Assembly (NCBI GenBank): GCA_045641605.1
Contig: JAZUHG010000049.1
Location: 1 to 28,528 of the forward strand
DNA: 28,528 bases
Source: Equivita sp045641605
Lineage (GTDB): Bacteria > Actinomycetota > Coriobacteriia > Coriobacteriales > Eggerthellaceae
Reading direction: 5' to 3'
Shown here: in pieces, positions 1-9,568 of the stretch
How the letters are laid out: each line of letters starts with the position of its first letter
Numbering within the stretch: the first letter of the stretch is position 1
Position numbers and translations under genes: made by a program
The notes under the pieces: generated by a model
What the model was told of the DNA's origin: nothing
What the model saw: the letters and a program-made list of their open reading frames with translations, nothing else
The model's database searches: none

Positions 1-1012
1 CACCATCGTATAGAACAGCGAATTGACCAGGTGTAACTGAGTCGATACCTTCTGGATAGATCAATCTGACGCTTTCACCATCAACCGTTGCGACACAATC
101 GCGAGGTTGTTGCCTGTAACGCAATTTTGCTTGGCACTCAAACTTTTTCGAAGGGGCACTTCCGGCAATTCAGCTAAAATTGGAAACGCTAACTTCATTA
201 GCAAAAGTCTCATTCTTATCACCGAGAACAACTTCATTGTTCTCTTTATCCAACTTAATGACATATTTGGGATTTCCTGCGGAAATCCCTAAGCCCTTCC
301 GTTGGCCAATCGTATAGTTAATTAGGCCCTCGTGTTGGCCCAACACATTACCTTTTGTATCTACGACATTTCCTGGTGTAGGAACATAATTAGAATTTTT
401 TTGGATAAAATCAGCGTATGTTTCGTCAGAGACGAAGCAGATGTCCATACTCTCATCCTTATCAACGCAGGGGAGGCCTTCGGCCTGGGCTAACGCCCGG
501 GCTTCATCCTTTGTGTATTCACCAAGGGGGAATATGATCTTTGATAGCTGTTCTTGGTTTAAGAAATGGAGGACGTAAGATTGGTCCTTACTTAAATCTT
601 TAGCTTTATGCAATTCATATTTATTTGCGTCGTAAACGACGCAAGCATAATGACCGGTAGCTATATAGTCACAATTTAGTTTTTTCGCAAGCTCAAAAAC
701 TAGGCCAAACTTCATTCGGCGGTTGCAAACAATGCAAGGGTTAGGGGTCTTTGCTTCTTTATATGTTTCTATGAAATAATTAATAACTTCTTTGTTAAAT
801 TTTTCTCGATAGTCCACTACGTGGAAGTCGATTCCTAGTTGCTTCGCTACTAATTCTGCGACGTGAAGGTCATTATCAAAAGTATCGCTGTCGTGGAGGT
901 GCATCATGACACCAACTACTTCGTAACCTTGATCTTGAAGTAGGATAGCAGCAGAGCTGCTATCTAGTCCGCCGCTTAGTTCAACTAACACTCTGTTTTT
1001 TTGGTTAGGCAT
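1..1012 (-). CDS. mnmA: tRNA-specific 2-thiouridylase MnmA (3' end beyond window)
   Basis: MnmA transfers sulfur to U34 of the Lys, Glu and Gln tRNAs, using ATP and a sulfur relay; it is cytoplasmic. The start at 1012 (MPNQKNRVLVELSGG) puts the PP-loop SGGLDSS at residues 13-19. An in-frame ATG at 1030 is possible but adds only six residues. The catalytic Cys pair is C96 in NPCIVCN and C192 in DICFV. TGHY (119-122) and the YTIGQRKGLG segment near 233-242 are also typical. A UGA at 170-172 reads as Trp 281, after which the expected C-terminal barrel continues (KLRYRQ, then a TPGQFAVLYDG ending) to the window edge. Without recoding the protein would lose its last part. The start overlaps the rlmB stop by 8 bases, so the two genes are translationally coupled. 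About 337 residues are visible. Confidence 0.95.
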
Positions 1013-1748
1013 TCTGCCTAACCCACTCATACATGCAAGCAGTTCCAGCCTGCGCGACGTTTAAAGGCTCGATATTATCGATCGGAAGTTTTACTATGAA
1101 GTCTGAGTTTTCTAAGACAAGTTTAGAAACTCCTTTGTGTTCGTTTCCAAGGACTAACGCTATTTTTCCTTTAAGATTTGTGTGCCAGATTTCATCTGTC
1201 GCGTGCTCGCTGGCGCTGGCGATTCAATATTCGTTTTGCTTCAATGTTTCGATCACTGAATTAATGTTAGAGACTCTGACTATAGGCAATTTAAAAACTG
1301 CACCTGCTGATGTCTTATAAGTTGTGGCCGTGACTTGTGCTGCGCGACTATTTGGAATTATTAACGCTGAAGCGCCGAAGGCGAGGGCACTGCGTGCCAG
1401 TGCTCCTAAATTGCCTGCATCTTCAACATGATCCAAGATTACGATTAAAGATTTTGACTTTTCTTTTATAGCTTCTAGAACAACATTAATGTTAGTATAC
1501 GCAAATGGCTTCGCCATTGCGAGGCATCCTTGATGGGACCCTCTTTGAGACTTTTGTTCGAGAACGGACTTGTCAACTTTCTCGATTTTAATATTTTGCG
1601 AAGTGGCAATTTGAACAATATCAGCAATGCCATGATTTTGATGTGTGTTTATATAGTTTCCAATAAGTATTCTTTCAATAGGCACATTGTTTCGAAGTGC
1701 TTCTGCTATAGCACGGGGAGATTCTATGTAATTTTCATTATCTTTCAC
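1005..1748 (-). CDS. rlmB: SpoU/TrmH-family 2'-O-methyltransferase, RlmB type
   Basis: Probably methylates the 2'-OH of a 23S rRNA guanosine (RlmB, Gm2251 in E. coli) using SAM. It has 247 residues, the usual RlmB length. An N-terminal substrate-binding domain (about 1-85, with SHQGCLAMAKP) precedes the knotted SPOUT domain. SPOUT motif 1 is LDHVEDAGNLGALARSA, motif 2 is LVLGNEHKGVS, and motif 3 is PLNVAQAG, where most members have SLNV. The protein ends YEWVRQNA. A UGA at 1224-1226 is Trp 175 (NEYWIAS), matching the IWI segment in E. coli RlmB. The start is GTG at 1748; a TATAAT lies 7 bases upstream and there is no Shine-Dalgarno, so the mRNA looks leaderless. Another rRNA or tRNA target within the family cannot be excluded. 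Confidence 0.88.
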
Positions 1749-1755
1749 ACTGGCT

Positions 1756-1782
1756 ATTATACAGCATAAAGAGTAGTGTTAA
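1756..1782 (-). promoter_or_regulatory. Promoter of rlmB-mnmA
   Basis: On the minus strand TTAACA (1777-1782) and TATAAT (1756-1761) are separated by 15 bases, slightly short. Only 7 bases lie between the -10 and the GTG start, so transcription should begin at or next to the start codon. Confidence 0.6.
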
Positions 1783-1807
1783 TATTTTTTAAGTCCTACG
1801 ACCGAAC

Positions 1808-2749
1808 TTACATTGCAATTTCAGCATCGTTAATTGCTAAAATCAGAGGATACATTAAATCACTTATTGCCGGAAAGTCCGAAAAGTAAGCGAAAATATA
1901 GTCACCATTTTTAGCACAAACAATACCAGTATCATTCATTGCTTCTTCGTTGTTAAGCGGGTCTCCGTCAATCATATTTGCATCAGGGACTTTTCCTAGT
2001 AGCCCTGTGCTCTCGTCTATACTAATTCCTTCATCTCAGCCCGCTTTACTATACACATCGTAATCTCGCCAAAGCAAAGTGCTAAATGGTGAATATGCGC
2101 TACATTTAAAATAGCTAACATATTCACTTAGTCTCGAAGAAACATTTTTATTGCCTAATATAAAGGGATACATTTTTGCTCACATTTTTGCAAGATCTCG
2201 TACAGTCATGTTTTTAGGAAATTCGGCTTCGCATTTTGAAGTGTCAACATTGACCTCTTTACAAAAATCTTTAAAAACGTCATTACCGTATTTATGTCTC
2301 ATGTATTTGTATGATTCGTTATTAGAATACGTAATTGCTTTTTTAATTGCTTCCGTATCTTGTTCTAATATTGAGGAATCGCTCATGAGCAAGCTAGTTA
2401 TATAGGGTGCTTTTAGTGTGCTTTTTCCTACACAAACTCTGTCAGCATTATACGAAAAACCTCTTTGGGTCTTAGTGTTTATAACGACAAAACTAACCAT
2501 TTTTCCTTGCTTTAATATACTGTTAAGTTGTTCTTTGACGTTTTGCATTTCTTCGGTTTGCATATTTGCTCCGCCAAAACCACTAAGTTGATCTGATGTT
2601 TTGAAATTTATCGCAGTCTCAAGAGTTTTCGAGCCTGCAGTTTCATAATCTGCAATACTATTTTGGTTGCATGCTGATAAGAGAGTTAATATCACTAACA
2701 GGCATAACGCAAATGTTTGTATTAGTAAGAATTTGCTTAGCTGCTTCAT
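1808..2749 (-). CDS. Beta-lactamase-fold serine hydrolase lipoprotein
   Basis: This 313-residue secreted lipoprotein has a signal peptide ending in the lipobox LLSAC, so Cys 27 would be lipidated and the enzyme held on the outer face of the membrane. The body matches the class A beta-lactamase/PBP fold: SxxK is S110-T-L-K113 (KSTLKAPY), the second motif is S142-N-N144, and the third is K235-A-G237 (KAGWDEG) in place of KTG. A typical DTGIVCAKNGDY strand follows. UGA codons at 2180-2182 (Trp 190) and 2036-2038 (Trp 238) lie inside the fold, the latter in the conserved K-x-G-W. The start at 2749 is chosen to give a normal signal peptide; no clear ribosome site is seen. It begins 19 bases after the M18 peptidase stop and is probably co-transcribed with it. 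Whether it hydrolyses beta-lactams or acts on peptidoglycan cannot be told. Confidence 0.82.
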
Positions 2750-2768
2750 TTTTACTAAGACTAGCATT

Positions 2769-4109
2769 TTATTTAACAGTGTAGTTGCCGTCACCCTTCA
2801 TAATAAGAGTAGATGAATAAACTGACTGTATTACTTTCTTTAGGTGCAAGGCATCGTAAGCACTGCAAGTTTCATATCCTGAATGCATAGCCAACTGAGC
2901 TATTCCAACATCCGCACCAATTACTGATGTGTACGGAAGCAGGTACCTTGCAAGAGTTGATCCAGGGATAACACCAGGTCTGTTATAGTAATCTTGAAGC
3001 TTAGCACCTTCTTTATTTGCCATTGTGTGCAATAGAGAAGCAGAAACAGCATTAGTACAATAAGAATAAGAAGCAGCTTTTTTCAAAACGGCACCTTTTC
3101 CTAAAAAGGTCTTTGCAATCTTATTATATTTTTCGGTATAGTTTGGATGAAGACCATGGGCGTTATCAATTGATAGGGCATATGAGTTTGGAAGCATGGA
3201 TCTAAAATCACTCTTTTCTAAATTCATAGAACTTAAAACACGAAGCATAACATGCGATAAGAAAGTTGAGTCTGCACCTTGCATTGTTCATGAGCCAATT
3301 TCTTCATTATCAAAAACAGCATGGATTGCTATACTATCTGTAACTTCAGCGTCAATAATTGCCATTAGAGAGCAGTAGACACTCATTTGGTCATCAATAG
3401 CTCTAGAGCTCATAAATTCATTGTTGGCGCCCCAAACAATAGGGTCACTGTGTCTATATACAAAAAGCTCGCTATCGATAATATCTCTTGGATCAATATT
3501 GTTTTCGCCCAAAACAATATCCATCAATGTCTTTTTGCTGTCTGTAGTAAATATTGGTCTAAGGTGTTTTTCAATGTCGAAAAGCTGGTCTACATGTTCA
3601 TACTCTTTTTGCATATGAGAAGACAGGCTAGGAATCATTAAAAGAGGCCTATCAATATTTACTAATTTTGTCTTAAACCCATCATTAGTTTTTACAATCA
3701 AACGTCCAGCAACGGAAAGAGGTACATCAAACCATGTATATTCAATCGTTTTTGGATAAGATTCAATTGTGATAAGCTTGTAGTGGTCTTCGCTGTTAAC
3801 TTCACAATTGTTAATTACTTTAAAGCAGGGGTGGTCGCTATGTGAAGCACCAATCATGAAGCCATTAAATTTTTTCTTTTTCGGAATTTTTAATGCTATG
3901 ACAGCGGAGTTGTTCCTGGTTACGTAATATTTTCCACCTGGTTCAACGTGTCAATCTTCGTTTTCTGGAAGCTCTTTAAAACCGTTGGCTTCTAGCATGT
4001 CAACGTTGTTTTTGCAAACATGAAAAGAAGTAGGACTTTTTTTCATCAAGTCCATAATCTGTTTGTTAAATGCTTGTTCCTCTTTATGACTGGTTTCTTT
4101 TTTTGCCAT
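2769..4109 (-). CDS. M18 family aminopeptidase
   Basis: A cytoplasmic metallo-aminopeptidase (446 residues, normal for M18; ApeB/aspartyl aminopeptidase relatives) that removes N-terminal residues from peptides with two metal ions. Visible motifs in order: HSDHP (metal ligands H90, D92), SRAIDDQ (bridging Asp near 239), DNEEIGS (catalytic Glu and metal Glu at 269-270), followed by W-T-M-QGA, then DNAHGLHPNY, and the C-terminal GADVGIAQLAMHSGYET segment with the last metal His. UGA codons at 3951-3953 and 3288-3290 give Trp 53 and Trp 274; the second sits directly after EEIGS. The start at 4109 has the Shine-Dalgarno AAAGGAG just upstream. The basic, charged N-terminus shows no signal peptide. 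Confidence 0.93.
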
Positions 4110-4130
4110 GTTTTCTCCTTTGACAAATTC

Positions 4131-4141
4131 ATTTTAACATA
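4131..4141 (-). promoter_or_regulatory. Extended -10 promoter of the M18 aminopeptidase gene
   Basis: The minus strand reads TATGTTAAAAT, an extended -10 (TG, one base, TAAAAT). It leaves a short leader of about 15 bases that carries the AAAGGAG ribosome site of the gene starting at 4109. No good -35 is seen. Confidence 0.55.
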
Positions 4142-4152
4142 AATTTTTGAAG

Positions 4153-4734
4153 CTATACTTTAATAAGTTGAGCTAGTAGTATTTGCCCATCCAAGATATA
4201 CACTGCGGCTATACTGTTTGGTGTTCCGTATCTTCCCATCGACGAAGACCCAGGGCAAATGTTAATTTCATTTTCGCCAATTTGTTCAATATAAGACTCG
4301 TGTGTGTGGCCATGAACATGCATGTTAATATCTCAGCCATCTTCCTCATAATGCTCCAGGTCATAGGGGACATGAGTCAAGCTAATTTTTACGCCATCGA
4401 AGTCGAAGTAGAGGTAGTCGGTTGTTTCGCCTTCGATAGTCCTAAAAGCTTGAAAGTCACAATTTCCATTTACAACCTTAATAGGAGCTATGCTCTGTAA
4501 AATGTCTACGATGTTTTGGTATCCCACATCACCAGCGTGGATTATTAGATCAGGCTTTTGAAGCTCGTTGTTTGTAATTGAATAGTTAAGCTCAGCCAGA
4601 ACTTCTTCGTCTTTCGAAACAGTTAGGCTTTCATATATTTGGTCACGTGAATATAGGCCACGAACTGCGTCTTCGGCATCCTGAGTGAGGTGCATGTGCG
4701 TGTCGCTGATTAGTATTATCTTCTTAAAGTCCAT
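4153..4734 (-). CDS. YfcE-like metallophosphoesterase
   Basis: A 193-residue calcineurin-like phosphoesterase of the YfcE/MJ0936 group, whose members hydrolyse phosphodiester model substrates; the physiological substrate is unknown. Metal-site motifs in order: SDTH (D11, H13), HAGD, NGNCD, a THVPYD segment, and HVHGHTH (about 139-145). NICPGSSS and a C-terminal ILLAQLIKV strand match the end of YfcE. A UGA at 4333-4335 is Trp 134; ending there would delete the final metal-binding GHTH, so read-through is required for activity. The start at 4734 is 6 bases from a TATAAT and has no Shine-Dalgarno, so it is probably leaderless. The stop is 43 bases before the M18 start. Confidence 0.9.
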
Positions 4735-4740
4735 AGTTCG

Positions 4741-4749
4741 ATTATAGCA
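4741..4749 (-). promoter_or_regulatory. Extended -10 promoter of the phosphoesterase gene
   Basis: The minus strand reads TGCTATAAT, ending 6 bases before the ATG at 4734. Transcription would start at or within a base or two of the start codon. Confidence 0.6.
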
Positions 4750-4781
4750 AACATGAAAATTTTCACTTGCACTATTTTATT

Positions 4782-4792
4782 TATGGTAAAAT
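4782..4792 (+). promoter_or_regulatory. Extended -10 promoter of the zinc-ribbon protein gene
   Basis: TATGGTAAAAT is an extended -10 with the same layout as the others in this window. It is followed by AAGGAAGG at 4807-4814 as the ribosome site. Confidence 0.5.
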
Positions 4793-4818
4793 TACTGCCG
4801 GTAATTAAGGAAGGTAAA

Positions 4819-5268
4819 ATGTTAGGTTTATTAGGCCCAGGAATATCAATTTTTCTACTCCTATTTTTTGGGTGTTTGATTTTCTTATATGTTATGTCTA
4901 TCTTTTGGGCTAAGCGCGATGCTGCTCAGAGGGGTTATGACACCAAAAAGGCGATGTTAATTTCGTTAATTCCATTTGCTGGTGTTTTGGCTTATGTCCT
5001 AATGAGGCCTTCTTTGTATTTGATTGATAAAGAAGAGCAAGAACTTGACATAGCGCTAAAACGCAGGCAGCTTAGCGAATATGGGCGTTGTTCAAATTGT
5101 GGAGAACCTGTTAAAGATACCTATATTAAATGTCCGAAGTGTCAGCTTGACCTTGGTGAAAAATGTTCTAATTGCGGAAAAGCTCTTAAATTCAGTTGGA
5201 AGGTTTGTCCATTTTGCGGTGAGTCAAAATCTGGCGCTTCTAACGAAACAACCACTACAGATAAATAG
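4819..5268 (+). CDS. Membrane protein with two cytoplasmic zinc ribbons
   Basis: A 149-residue protein of unknown role. Two hydrophobic segments (about 7-29 and 45-62) resemble the PLDc_N type of membrane hairpin (FWAKRDAAQRGYD between them, then an IPFAGVLAYVLMRP second helix). A charged linker leads to two zinc ribbons with ligands C91/C94/C105/C108 and C116/C119/C130/C133 (double zinc ribbon type). The tail is Ser/Thr rich. The start at 4819 is preferred over the upstream in-frame ATG at 4753 because AAGGAAGG lies 4 bases before it and because the upstream start lies before the likely promoter. The ribbons may bind protein or nucleic acid. thrS follows 57 bases later on the same strand. 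Confidence 0.8.
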   Translation: MLGLLGPGISIFLLLFFGCLIFLYVMSIFWAKRDAAQRGYDTKKAMLISLIPFAGVLAYVLMRPSLYLIDKEEQELDIALKRRQLSEYGRCSNCGEPVKDTYIKCPKCQLDLGEKCSNCGKALKFSWKVCPFCGESKSGASNETTTTDK

Positions 5269-5325
5269 CTTTACTCTACATTTGGCAAGTTTTGTATGCT
5301 TGTGCAGGATGTATTAGGAGGATAT

Positions 5326-7074
5326 ATGATTAATAAAAACGACTTAAAATCTTTAGAAACCATGAGGCATTCTTGTGCCCATGTTTTGGCTGAAGCTGTT
5401 CAGAAGCTCTACCCGGGCACGAAGATTGGTTTTGGACCGGCTACCGAAGACGGTTTTTTCTATGACTTCGATTTGCCAAAGCCTATTTCTAGTGATAATT
5501 TTGGCAAGATCGAGAAACAAATGAAAAAGATTATTGACCAAAACAATAAGTTTGAGCGCGAAGTTGTAAGTAAAGCTGAGGCAAAAAAGATTTTCAAAGA
5601 TCAAGATTTGAAACTTGAGCATATTGACGATCTTCCTGACGATGAGGAAATTAGCATTTACAGACATGGTGACTTTGTTGATTTATGTGCTGGCCCTCAT
5701 GTAGAGAGCGCTAAAGAAATCGGTGCTTTCAAGTTAACTAAAACTGCAGGTGCTTACTGGAAGGGTGACGAGAATAATAAACAGCTCACACGTATTTATG
5801 GTACTGCCTTTTTTACGCAAGAAGAGCTTGATGAATACTTTAAGCGTCTTGAGGAAGCCGAAAAGCGCGATCACAGAAAGCTTGGTCGAGAGCTAGGAAT
5901 TTATACGATGGACCCTATGGCTGGCGTTGGGCTTCCAATGTATTTGCCAAATGGTGCAATTATTATTCGTAAGCTTCAAGATTGGCTTCGTAAGGATTTA
6001 ATCGATAGGGGTTACCAGGAGGTTATAACCCCTCATATTTATAACGCCGAAGTTTGAAAGACCAGCGGTCACTATGACTTCTATAAAGAAAACATGTATT
6101 TTTTCGATGTTAATGAAGGCACCGAAGACGATCCACGCACTTCTGAATATGGCGTTAAACCTATGAATTGTCCTGGTCATGTAATGCTGTACAAGGCAGA
6201 ACAGCGAAGTTACAGACAGCTACCTCTTCGCTTCTTTGAGTTTGGTACTGTTTATAGGCATGAGATGAGCGGCGTTGTTCATGGTCTTTTGCGTGCACGC
6301 GGCTTTACTCAGGACGATGCTCATGTATTTTGTACCCGTGAGCAATTGGTTGATGAGGTTGTAGATATCTTAAAGCTTGTTGACCATATTATGTCTGAGT
6401 TCGGATTTGAATATGAAGCAGAGATTTCGACACGTCCTGACAAAAGCATTGGAACAGACGATATGTGGGAACATGCTACAAGTGTTTTGAAAAAGGCATG
6501 CGATGTTCACAAGCTTAAATATGAAATCAACGAAGGCGATGGTGCCTTCTATGGTCCAAAGATAGATATAAAAGTTAAGGATGCTATCGGACGCACTTGG
6601 CAATGTTCAACTGTTCAAGTTGACTTTAATTTGCCAGAGCGTTTTGACCTCGAATATAAAACTAAGGACAATACAATGGAGCGCCCTTGGATGTTGCATC
6701 GAGCAATCTTCGGTTCTATTGAGCGTTTCTTAGGTATATTAATTGAGCATTATGCTGGTGCTTTACCAATGTGGTTAGCTCCTGTTCAAGTTGCAATTAT
6801 TCCAATTGCTGACAGACATTTGGATGCTGCAAAAGAGCTTAAGGATAAGATTTATAAGGTTGGTGGGCGTGTTGAAATCTACGAAGACAGCGAGCCACTT
6901 CGTGTAAAAATTGCCAAAGCTCAAGCCCAAAAAATCCCATACATGCTTGTTTTGGGTGACAAAGAAATTGAGACAGGCGAGATTGCTGTTCGAGACAGGC
7001 ATAAAGGCGACCTCGGAAAAATGTCTACCGATGACTTCGTTGAACTGGTTAAGAAAGATGCTGTAAAATGCTAG
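5326..7074 (+). CDS. thrS: Threonyl-tRNA synthetase without a TGS domain
   Basis: Charges tRNA-Thr with threonine in the cytoplasm. The 582 residues begin almost directly with the editing (SAD) domain: H15-S-C-A-H19 is the HxxxH site and DLCAGPHV its partner. The class II catalytic core has the zinc Cys in MNCPGH, motif 2 around FFEFGTVYRHE, and motif 3 around HRAIFGSIERF, followed by the anticodon domain with QVAIIPI. The usual roughly 60-residue N-terminal TGS domain is absent. AGGAGG (5316-5321) places the start at 5326, and no TGS-like sequence precedes it in frame. A UGA at 6055-6057 is Trp 244, in the WKTSGHY position where ThrRS has a Trp or similar residue before K-T/S-GH. The stop overlaps the prfA start by 7 bases. 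Confidence 0.97.
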
Positions 7075-8144
7075 AAAAAGAGAAATTAGACAAAATATTA
7101 GAGGCATATGAGGACCTCCAAAAAAAGATGGGGGATCCTAATGTTGTTAATAATCAAAAGGAATATCAGCGTCTTGCAAAAGAATTTGCCAAGCAAGGTC
7201 CGCTTGTCGAGAAAACTAAGCTTTATAGAAAATCTCTTGACGACTTAAATGACGCTAAAGAGCTTTTGTCAGATTCAGACATGCATGACTTTGCTCAGGA
7301 CGAAATTTCTAGAATTGAGCCGACATTACCTGGTCTTGAAGAAGAAATTAAGTTGATGCTAATCCCCGAGGACCCTGCAGATGAAAAAGATATTATTGTT
7401 GAGATTCGTGCTGCTGCAGGTGGCGATGAGGCAGCAATCTTCGCAGGAGACCTTTATAAAATGTATGAGCGCTATTGTACAGAGCAAGGTTGAAAGATAG
7501 AGCCAATGGACACAAGTGCCTCGGATATGGGCGGTTATAAGGAAGTTCAATTTAAAGTTAAGGGCGACCATGTATATTCTCTAATGAAATACGAAAGTGG
7601 TGTTCATCGTGTTCAGCGTGTTCCTAAGACCGAAAGTCAGGGGAGAATTCACACTTCAACAGCTACTGTTGCCGTTTTGCCAGAGGCTGACGAAGTCGAG
7701 GTTAAGATTGACGAAAACGATTTGCGTATTGATGTTTATCGTGCTGGGGGTCCTGGTGGGCAATGCGTTAACACAACCGATAGCGCTGTTCGAATAACTC
7801 ACATTCCAACTGGTCTTGTTGTCCAATCGCAAGATCAAAAATCTCAAATTCAAAACAGGGCTGCAGCTTTGTCTGTTCTTCGCGCGCGTTTGTACGAAAA
7901 AATGCTTGCCGACCAACAAGCCGAAGAGGGCGCAAAACGTTTGGCTCAAATTGGCTCGGGTGATAGGGCAGAAAAAATTCGTACATATAATGGTCCTCAA
8001 GACAGGGTTACAGACCATCGCATCGGCTATAACGGCACCTACAATGGTGTATTGCTTGGGCAAGGTGGAAATGGCCTTCCTGAACTAATCACCGCACTTC
8101 AAACTGCTGACAAAGCTCAAAAATTAGCCGAAGCAGTTGAATAA
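7068..8144 (+). CDS. prfA: Peptide chain release factor 1
   Basis: RF1 ends translation at UAA and UAG. At 358 residues it is full length. The stop-codon-reading tripeptide is P186-K-T188, in the RF1 context RVPKTESQGRIHTST, so this is RF1 and not the UGA-reading RF2. The catalytic GGQ is at 230-232 (AGGPGGQCVNTTDS). A UGA at 7491-7493 is Trp 142 (EQGWKIE), a conserved Trp in RF1. The release factor thus contains UGA itself, so it could not be made in full where UGA terminates. Start ATGCTAG overlaps the thrS stop; the stop overlaps the prmC start. RF1 alone is sufficient for a UGA-recoded genome. Confidence 0.97.
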
Positions 8145-8994
8145 GCTATCAAACATAAAAGAAGCTCTTGACTTTGGACTAGAAAAATTATCTTCTGCAA
8201 AAATTAATAATGCTAAACTTAATGTAGAGATTTTGCTTTCGGAAGTGCTTGGACTTAACAAACAACAATTATATAGTAGGCTAGATGTAGAGTTAATGCC
8301 GGCTCAACAAGATGTCTTCGTTGACTATATTTCTCGCAGGTCTAATAACGAACCAATTCAATATATTTTAGGCTATGCTTATTTCAGGGGTTTAAAATTA
8401 CTTGTTAGGGAAGGCGTTTTGATTCCCAGGCCAGAGACTGAAATGCTTGTAGAGCTTGCGCTAAAAGAGCTTGATGTTACTAAAGCAAAAATTTTGGATT
8501 TGTGTTGCGGTTCTGGATGCATTGCTTGTTCCGTCGCTAACGAAGTTAAAGATGCAAAAATTGTTGCTGTTGACGTTTCGTCTTCGGCAGTTGATTGCGC
8601 TAAAGAAAATATTGAGCAATTGAATCTAACTGACAGGGTGGAGGTTGTTGAAGCAGACATGACAAAAGAGCTTCCAATAGACAATGATTTTGACATGATA
8701 ATTTGCAACCCGCCTTATGTACCTTCTGAAATTTACAATGAGCTAGATTCCGAAGTCCTGGACTTTGAACCTAAGCTAGCATTAGAAGCTGGCGCCGAAG
8801 GCCTGGACTACCTTCCAAGCATTATTAAACTCGCAAAAAACAATCTTAAAACAGGTGGTCTTTTAGCCATCGAACTACACGAAGATCATGTTCAATATGT
8901 ATCGGAGATGGCAAAAAAAGAGGGCCTTGATAATGTCAAGACCCTCAAAGATTTAGCTAATAAAGATCGGTTCTTGTTTGCCTCAGTTATTTAG
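8137..8994 (+). CDS. prmC: Release factor glutamine methyltransferase PrmC
   Basis: Methylates the Gln of the GGQ motif in release factors, using SAM. At 285 residues it has the usual length. An N-terminal helical domain (about 1-85) includes EPIQYILGYAYFRG, followed by IPRPETE (97-102). The SAM loop is DLCCGSGCIA (121-130) and the substrate-binding motif is NPPY (191-194). It starts with TTG at 8137, overlapping the prfA stop by 8 bases, and no alternative ATG or GTG fits the family start. The prfA-prmC pair is the classical arrangement. No UGA codon occurs here. The 3' end overlaps the convergent DUF308 gene by 8 bases and carries that gene's terminator on the opposite strand. Confidence 0.95.
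   Translation: MNKLSNIKEALDFGLEKLSSAKINNAKLNVEILLSEVLGLNKQQLYSRLDVELMPAQQDVFVDYISRRSNNEPIQYILGYAYFRGLKLLVREGVLIPRPETEMLVELALKELDVTKAKILDLCCGSGCIACSVANEVKDAKIVAVDVSSSAVDCAKENIEQLNLTDRVEVVEADMTKELPIDNDFDMIICNPPYVPSEIYNELDSEVLDFEPKLALEAGAEGLDYLPSIIKLAKNNLKTGGLLAIELHEDHVQYVSEMAKKEGLDNVKTLKDLANKDRFLFASVI
8913..8946 (-). terminator. Intrinsic terminator of the DUF308 gene, antisense within prmC
   Basis: On the minus strand an 11-pair stem (arms 8936-8946 and 8920-8930, with one U-G wobble) closes a 5-base loop and is followed directly by seven T (8919-8913). On the plus strand the wobble becomes a C-A mismatch and the run of A comes before the stem, so only the minus strand makes a terminator. It lies 41 bases past the DUF308 stop, wholly inside the prmC coding sequence. 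Confidence 0.85.
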
Positions 8995-9532
8995 CAGGTT
9001 TTAACTGGAAAGACAAAACAATCATCTCAATTCCAACGGCAATTACACCAATTGAAACAAATACAGAAACAAAGCTTAATGCAAAGAACGGGTTAGAGAA
9101 CATCGACAATGCAACAAGGATTGAGATAATGCCGAATGCCAATGACCATCCATAGCTCTTAAAGCCAAGCTTCTTCATTCCAATAGCGAATACGATCATA
9201 GAAATACCTTGGAACAAAAAGCCCAAGCCAGCAAATAGCCATAAGAAAGAAACAGCAAATGCAGGTCTAGTAATCATGAATACACCAGCTACAACAACTA
9301 AAATGTTTAGAGCTAGGTGAAGACCCCACATACTAATTAGCTTTCTGTCGACTACGCACATGATGGCCTTAGCAGCACCTGAAACAATCAGGTATAGTCC
9401 TGTAAGGAATGCAATTGCAGCTAATGCAGATAGAGGTTTTGCTAAAAAGTTACCACCTGCGATTAGGATCAGAATTCCGAAGACTAGATAAGCCCACCAA
9501 TACTTGGATTGTCCTGCGATTTTTTTTGCCAT
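8987..9532 (-). CDS. HdeD/DUF308 family membrane protein
   Basis: A 181-residue integral membrane protein with about six hydrophobic helices in three similar pairs (for example YLVFGILILIAGGNFL, LHLALNILVVVAGVFMI, SLAFGIISILVALSMF), the internal three-fold pattern of the HdeD/DUF308 family. In E. coli HdeD is linked to acid resistance; the molecular function is not known. The start at 9532 is set by the GAAAGGAG ribosome site just upstream; the longer in-frame start at 9580 lies within the leader. It is a single-gene unit with its own promoter and terminator. All its Trp codons are UGG. Confidence 0.88.
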   Translation of the reverse strand: MAKKIAGQSKYWWAYLVFGILILIAGGNFLAKPLSALAAIAFLTGLYLIVSGAAKAIMCVVDRKLISMWGLHLALNILVVVAGVFMITRPAFAVSFLWLFAGLGFLFQGISMIVFAIGMKKLGFKSYGWSLAFGIISILVALSMFSNPFFALSFVSVFVSIGVIAVGIEMIVLSFQLKPAK

Positions 9533-9568
9533 GTTAGCTCCTTTCAAACTACGTTTATGACGGCTAAT

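Noticed and set aside
1765..1810. Hairpin after the beta-lactamase-like gene as a terminator
   Set aside because: The short stem (AAGTTC with GGACTT) is followed by A on the minus strand, not T, and contains a mismatch on the plus strand.
4753..4818. N-terminal extension of the zinc-ribbon protein from the ATG at 4753
   Set aside because: The extension contains the likely promoter TATGGTAAAAT and lacks a ribosome site, while AAGGAAGG sits correctly before 4819.
5269..5325. T-box riboswitch upstream of thrS
   Set aside because: Only 57 bases separate the stop of the preceding gene from thrS, and no T-box motif or terminator is present.
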